NCBI GenBank assembly: GCA_017459315.1
Contig: JAFUDD010000405.1
Location: forward strand, 1 to 8,438
Source: Clostridia bacterium
GTDB lineage: Bacteria; Bacillota_A; Clostridia; Christensenellales; CAG-138
Length of the DNA: 8,438 bases
Direction of reading: 5' to 3'
Shown piece after piece: positions 5,267 through 8,438 of this stretch (position 1 is its first letter; every line of letters starts with the position of its first letter). Below the pieces are notes generated by a model that did no database searches, was not told where the DNA came from, and worked only from the letters and a program-made list of their open reading frames with translations. The position numbers and the translations under genes are program-made.

Positions 5267-7307
5267 AAAACGTTTTTATCACAGCGCCTTGGAAAAATCC
5301 CTGCTGTCCGGCAGGGCGCAAAAGCGCCGTATCAAGGCCGCGATTTCGGCGCAATCCGACGCCGTTCGCCAAAAGAAAGACACGATTCGCCAAAATACCA
5401 CCCGTTCCGCCAAGGAGTGGAACCCGCGTCCGATTCCGTGGATCGCGCTGCCCGTCGCCGCGATGCTGCTGCTGACCGTTCTTGCCGGAGCGATCACCGC
5501 GGGCGCCATGGGCCTGTATAAGCCCACGCAGAAGGCCGCGACCGATGCGCCCGTTGTGACGGCCCCGCCGAAGGCGCAAGCCGTGCCCGAACTGAACCTT
5601 ACCGATCTCGGCTCGACCGTCGTGCTGCTGCCGGACTTTTCGGAGGAGCTGCAGCGCCAATGCCTCGATTGGCGTGAGGAGCAGCACGGCGCACCGTATA
5701 AGGTCGAGGAATGGGAATGGCTGAAGGATGTGAAGCCGGAGGTGATTGGCGTCGCGTACGACGGCGAATCGCTTTTGTGGAACGTGAAAACCACGCTGCC
5801 GCGGCTCGATCCATTCGCCTGGGGTATCTCCCTCGACTATGAGGGGCAGCGGGTGGAAGTGGCGCAGCCGGAGAATGTCTATCTTTCGGTCAACGGCGGA
5901 GAAAGAACGCCGCTTACGAACCCGGTCAATGCGAACAACACCTCCTTCTCTGCATCCCAATGGTTTTTCAGCAGCACCTATTACACCGAAGCCGTGTTGC
6001 CTGCCTCCGGCACCGTGACCGTGTCCGAGCGGTTGTATCTTGTCGATGAGCGCGTCGAGGATATGCAGCGGCCTTTCGGCGCGGTCGCCTATATCGAGCA
6101 TTCTTTCTCGTTCAACGCGGCGGCGCTGACCGATCAGCTGGGGCATTATGCATTTGGCTGCGAAACCGGAACGACGGAATACCTGATCGACGCGGACGTG
6201 GACGATCTGCCCGGCACGACGTTTGAAACGTTCGAGGTGCAAAAGACGGAGATCACCAACGAAATGCTGGCGTCGTTTGTCCGCTGCTTTGCGGGCGACG
6301 CGCCGCTGTATGACGACCTCAACGACACGCGCTATACCAAAGCGCAGCTGGATCGGCTGATCAAGGCGCTCAAGGACGGCAAGAGCGAAAACGGAGAATA
6401 CACGGACAAGGAGATCGAATCCCTCGAAGCCATGTATCCGACCGCGCTCGAAAGCTATGCCGACCGGAACAAAATCGAACCGGCATGGAACAATTACCAC
6501 GGTGACCCGATGTTTCAGGCACTGTTTGAAAAGGACGGCGCATGGTATTACGTTTCCGGCAGCGGCAGCGTCTACCAAAGCTATCTCCAATGCAGTCTGA
6601 AATACGATGACGACCGTTCGCGGCTGTATGCATCCGAGGACGCCGACGCGCCCGTGCCGAAGCTGACCGAGGCCGAAGCAATCGAGAAGGCCGATGCGAT
6701 CAAAAACGCGCTTGCGCCTTCGCTGCGGCTTGACGACGTGACCGTGCTGGCGAATGTTGACCTTACCGGCAGCGCCTACCGGCTGCTCTACCGCCCCGCC
6801 TATAACGATTTTATCGCGCATGAAACGCGGTATATCCACGGCAGCATGGCAAGGGAGCTCACCCCCGCCGAATCGTTCACGGGCGACCGGCTGTGGATCA
6901 CAGTCGATGAACAGGGCGTCGTGTCGGTCTCCTGGGCCACGCCCTGCACGATCATCGGCGCGCTTCGTGCGGCGCCGCGCATCACCGTGGACGCGATCCT
7001 GTCCGATTACGACAAGCCGTTTCGGTATCACCTGTTTGAAAAGTTCCCGGCTTCGGAAACGCAGTATCAAAACTGCACCGTGCATATCGACCGCATCGCG
7101 CTCGAATATGCAATCGTGACCGAAACGATGGGCGACGAGCTTGTCTATCGCATGAAGCCCGTTTGGAACTTCTACGGCGACATTACGAACAATGCGCTCG
7201 CCTATGAAAAGCTGCCCCCGGAGCTGTGCGGCGGCGACAATAACGTGCTGCTTTCGTTCGACGCGATCAGCGGCGACGTGCTGACCGACGGGCTGTGGGC
7301 AAAGTGA
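5259..7307 (+). CDS. single-pass membrane protein, putative anti-sigma factor with very large extracytoplasmic domain
   Basis: A 682-residue protein starting at ATG 5259 (AAGGAAAG about 7 bases upstream), inside the end of the sigma gene. A basic cytoplasmic N-terminus of about 60 residues is followed by one transmembrane helix at about 61-86 (WIALPVAAML... to MGLY), then about 595 residues outside the membrane. This topology and the overlap with an ECF sigma gene make it the likely regulator of that sigma. The N-terminus has no cysteine, so it is not a zinc-binding ZAS anti-sigma. VIGVAYDGESLLWNVKT (162-178) recalls the beta-rich DUF4179-type domain of Firmicutes anti-sigmas. The end carries PVWNFYG (634-640) and FDAISGDV (667-674), a PVWxFxG/AIxGxV pattern like that of YycI-like or DUF6034-type proteins. 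Both resemblances are by eye. Seven cysteines lie outside. The ligand or signal is unknown. An anti-sigma role is inferred from context; a large exported protein merely co-expressed with the sigma is the alternative. Confidence 0.75.
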   Translation: MSEKRFYHSALEKSLLSGRAQKRRIKAAISAQSDAVRQKKDTIRQNTTRSAKEWNPRPIPWIALPVAAMLLLTVLAGAITAGAMGLYKPTQKAATDAPVVTAPPKAQAVPELNLTDLGSTVVLLPDFSEELQRQCLDWREEQHGAPYKVEEWEWLKDVKPEVIGVAYDGESLLWNVKTTLPRLDPFAWGISLDYEGQRVEVAQPENVYLSVNGGERTPLTNPVNANNTSFSASQWFFSSTYYTEAVLPASGTVTVSERLYLVDERVEDMQRPFGAVAYIEHSFSFNAAALTDQLGHYAFGCETGTTEYLIDADVDDLPGTTFETFEVQKTEITNEMLASFVRCFAGDAPLYDDLNDTRYTKAQLDRLIKALKDGKSENGEYTDKEIESLEAMYPTALESYADRNKIEPAWNNYHGDPMFQALFEKDGAWYYVSGSGSVYQSYLQCSLKYDDDRSRLYASEDADAPVPKLTEAEAIEKADAIKNALAPSLRLDDVTVLANVDLTGSAYRLLYRPAYNDFIAHETRYIHGSMARELTPAESFTGDRLWITVDEQGVVSVSWATPCTIIGALRAAPRITVDAILSDYDKPFRYHLFEKFPASETQYQNCTVHIDRIALEYAIVTETMGDELVYRMKPVWNFYGDITNNALAYEKLPPELCGGDNNVLLSFDAISGDVLTDGLWAK

Positions 7308-7326
7308 CAAAAGGCAAACCGCACAT

Positions 7327-7364
7327 AAAAAACAGATTCTCCCGGCTGCGGAGAATCTGTTTTT
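7327..7364. terminator. strong terminator of the sigma/membrane-protein operon
   Basis: AACAGATTCTCC (7331-7342) pairs perfectly with GGAGAATCTGTT (7350-7361) over a 7-base loop, flanked by an A-tract on the left and a T-tract on the right. The A/T flanks make it able to work on both strands. It lies 20 bases after the stop at 7307 and isolates the next promoter. Confidence 0.92.
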
Positions 7365-7404
7365 CCTTTGGTGGGTCTGCATCGAACCCGGTTTCATCTT
7401 TTTC

Positions 7405-7433
7405 TTGACAAACGCCCTAAATCGTTCTATACT
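7405..7433 (+). promoter_or_regulatory. consensus SigA-type promoter of the thiT unit
   Basis: A perfect -35 TTGACA (7405-7410) and TATACT -10 (7428-7433) with a 17-base spacer. Transcription would start near 7440, right at the 5' end of the TPP aptamer. A strong promoter fits control by riboswitch attenuation rather than by initiation. Confidence 0.9.
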
Positions 7434-7437
7434 CATC

Positions 7438-7515
7438 CTTGCGCAGGGGCGCGGCGAAAGCCGCTGAGAAGCACCCTTGGAACCTGTTGGGTCATGCCAT
7501 CGTAGGAAGCGCCAA
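7438..7515 (+). promoter_or_regulatory. TPP riboswitch (THI element) aptamer
   Basis: The conserved THI-box core is present: CTGAGA (7464-7469), then ACCCTTGGAACCTG (7473-7486), then GTCATGCCATCGTAGGAA (7491-7508). P1 is formed by CTTGCGC near 7438-7444 and GCGCCAA (7509-7515). P2 pairs GGG near 7446-7449 with CCC at 7474-7476. P3 is a short GCGGC-GAAA-GCCGC hairpin (7451-7464). The RNA binds thiamine pyrophosphate. With the terminator at 7532-7558 it should switch thiT off when TPP is plentiful. A thiamine transporter gene directly downstream corroborates it. Confidence 0.96.
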
Positions 7516-7531
7516 TACAGCAGCTTTTCCG

Positions 7532-7558
7532 ATACTGTCCCGGCGGGGCAGTATTTTT
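7532..7558 (+). terminator. expression-platform terminator of the TPP riboswitch
   Basis: ATACTGTCCC (7532-7541) pairs with GGGGCAGTAT (7545-7554), with one T-G wobble and a 3-base loop, followed by a T run to 7558. It lies between the aptamer and the thiT ribosome binding site. A competing antiterminator is possible: ACAG (7517-7520) can pair with CTGT (7535-7538), and CGCC (7510-7513, the P1 3' strand) with GGCG (7542-7545). These pairings would open the terminator when P1 is not held by TPP. The alternative pairing is inferred. Confidence 0.8.
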
Positions 7559-7580
7559 CGTTATGAGGAGGAAACAAAAC

Positions 7581-8159
7581 ATGAAAAACCATACGGTCCG
7601 GCGGCTTGTGGAGAGCGCCCTGATGATCGCCGTCGCAACGGTGCTGAGCCTGATCAAGATCGACCTGCCCTTCGGCGGCGGCGTCACGATCGTGAGCATG
7701 CTGCCGCTCATTCTCATCAGCCACCGCTACGGCTGGAAATGGGGCCTTGCCACCGCGTTTGTGTACAGCGTCGCGCAGCTTGTGCTCGGTCTTGACAACG
7801 TTGCCTATGCCGAAAACTTTCTCATGGGCGCGGGCATCGTCCTGCTCGACTATGTGATCGCCTACACCGTGATCGGCCTTTCCGGTATTTTCGGCAAGAG
7901 CCGCGCTGCCGTCGCCATCGGTATTGCGGTCACGTTCACCCTGCGGTTCCTGTGCCACCTTGTCACCGGCGCGTGGATCTGGGGCGTTTGGATGCCGGAG
8001 CAGTTCATGGGTATGCCGATGACGAACCCGTGGATCTACTCGTTCCTGTACAACGGCTGGTACATGCTGTTCGAGCTTGTGATCACCGAAATCGTCGCCA
8101 TGCTCCTGTATAAGCCGCTGGAAAAGTTCTTTACCGGCAGCGACCTGCAAAAAGCATAA
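7581..8159 (+). CDS. thiT: thiamine-specific S component of an ECF transporter (ThiT/YuaJ)
   Basis: A 192-residue integral membrane protein with about six hydrophobic segments, the size and fold class of ThiT. Features shared with characterised ThiT include the first helix VESALMIAVATVLSLI (10-25), a loop then a GGGVTIVSMLPLILISHRYG segment (32-51), LLDYVIAYTVIGLSGIF (88-104), and the signature RFLCHLVTGAWIWG (121-134) with the aromatic residues that line the thiamine site. NPWIYSFLYNG (147-157) follows. It binds thiamine outside the cell and needs the shared EcfA/EcfA'/EcfT module for uptake, which is not in this window. AGGAGG (7566-7571) lies 9 bases before ATG 7581. The in-frame ATG at 7563 is part of the ribosome binding site region and is not used. 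Control by the TPP riboswitch just upstream supports the substrate assignment. A terminator follows, so the gene stands alone. Confidence 0.95.
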   Translation: MKNHTVRRLVESALMIAVATVLSLIKIDLPFGGGVTIVSMLPLILISHRYGWKWGLATAFVYSVAQLVLGLDNVAYAENFLMGAGIVLLDYVIAYTVIGLSGIFGKSRAAVAIGIAVTFTLRFLCHLVTGAWIWGVWMPEQFMGMPMTNPWIYSFLYNGWYMLFELVITEIVAMLLYKPLEKFFTGSDLQKA

Positions 8160-8174
8160 ATAAAGTACAGCAAA

Positions 8175-8212
8175 ACACCCGTTCCCTGCAAAGAGGGAGC
8201 GGGTGTATTTTT
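8175..8212. terminator. bidirectional terminator between thiT and the convergent MFS gene
   Basis: ACACCCGTTCCCT (8175-8187) pairs with AGGGAGCGGGTGT (8194-8206), with a single T-G wobble over a 6-base loop. A T-rich tract follows on the plus strand. The minus strand has TTTTG after the hairpin, so it can also end the minus-strand transporter transcript, whose stop codon (8213-8211) sits at its edge. Confidence 0.9.
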
Positions 8213-8438
8213 ATGCTTTCGGCAGGGTCTTTTTTCGGACGGCGGAGGCGGCCAGCGCAAGGCCGACGACCGACAGGCCGCAGCCGACGAGCATCGTCAG
8301 CGGCACGCCGATCCCCGCGATGCTGTACCCGCCGCCGAGCTGCCCTAAAATGCAGCCGAGCGAAATACACTCGGTAATCAGCATCTGCCCCTTCACCTTG
8401 TCCGTCTCGTCCATGCGCTCATTCAAAAAGAACGACGC
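8211..8438 (-). CDS. Major Facilitator Superfamily transporter, C-terminal part (5' end outside window)
   Basis: The frame is open from the right edge to a TAA at 8213-8211, leaving 75 residues. It begins ASFFLNERMDETDKVKGQ, the typical MFS loop before helix 11 (Y-x-N-E-x-x-x-x-x-D-x-x-KGQ). Two hydrophobic helices follow with LGxxLGxLGGG between (ISLGCILGQLGGGYSIAGIG, then LTMLVGCGLSVVGLALAAS), and a short basic tail RKKTLPKA. This is the end of a 12-helix secondary transporter of the inner membrane. The substrate cannot be told from the fragment. A TTG at 8426 is merely an internal leucine, not a start. It is convergent with thiT and shares its terminator; being on the opposite strand, it is not part of the riboswitch unit. 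Confidence 0.8.
   Translation of the reverse strand, partial: ASFFLNERMDETDKVKGQMLITECISLGCILGQLGGGYSIAGIGVPLTMLVGCGLSVVGLALAASAVRKKTLPKA

Noticed and set aside
5175..8150. A 991-codon open frame on the minus strand, antisense to the membrane protein, riboswitch and thiT
   Set aside because: It runs through two real genes, a terminator and a riboswitch. Its translation is rich in R, H, G and V in the manner of an antisense frame of GC-rich codons, and it has no recognisable domain. It is a by-product of codon bias.
8211..8426. A complete small 71-residue membrane protein starting at TTG 8426
   Set aside because: The frame is open to the window edge, and the sequence matches the last two helices of an MFS transporter, so it is a truncated gene rather than a small one.

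Overview
The window looks like a chromosomal segment of a GC-rich (high fifties to about 60% by eye) member of the Clostridia, probably a gut or other host-associated lineage. This is an inference. It rests on Gram-positive style AGGAG ribosome binding sites, SigA-type promoters, U-tract terminators, a TPP riboswitch in front of an ECF-type thiamine transporter gene (thiT), a cre-like CcpA operator, and a sigma factor paired with a single-pass membrane protein. No rRNA, tRNA, insertion sequence, phage gene or CRISPR array is visible.

Layout. (1) 1-1648: the end of an operon of two overlapping Gfo/Idh/MocA-family NAD(P)-dependent sugar-type oxidoreductases, closed by an intrinsic terminator; the first gene is cut by the left edge. 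(2) 1669-3895: a monocistronic UvrD/PcrA/Rep-type DNA helicase with its own extended -10 promoter and a C-terminal Tudor-like tail. (3) 3901-4622: on the minus strand, a compact type II toxin-antitoxin module (RelB/DinJ-type antitoxin, then RelE/ParE-type toxin, ATGA overlap). Its promoter is embedded in an inverted-repeat operator, and it shares a bidirectional terminator with the convergent helicase gene. (4) 4686-7365: an ECF-type sigma factor gene preceded by a good cre match. It overlaps a gene for a 682-residue single-pass membrane protein that is probably its regulator and has an exceptionally large outside domain. A strong terminator follows. (5) 7405-8212: a complete TPP-riboswitch unit (consensus promoter, aptamer, terminator platform, thiT). 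(6) 8211-8438: on the minus strand, the C-terminal end of a Major Facilitator transporter that runs off the right edge.

How the genes work together. Most transcription units here are short, independent and each carries its own regulation. The real two-gene partnerships are the oxidoreductase pair, the toxin-antitoxin pair and the sigma/membrane-protein pair. The sigma/membrane-protein pair is the least explained part of the window. The 181 bp between the divergent antitoxin and sigma genes is dense with symmetrical elements: an antitoxin-type operator, a separate AT-rich palindrome and the cre-like site.
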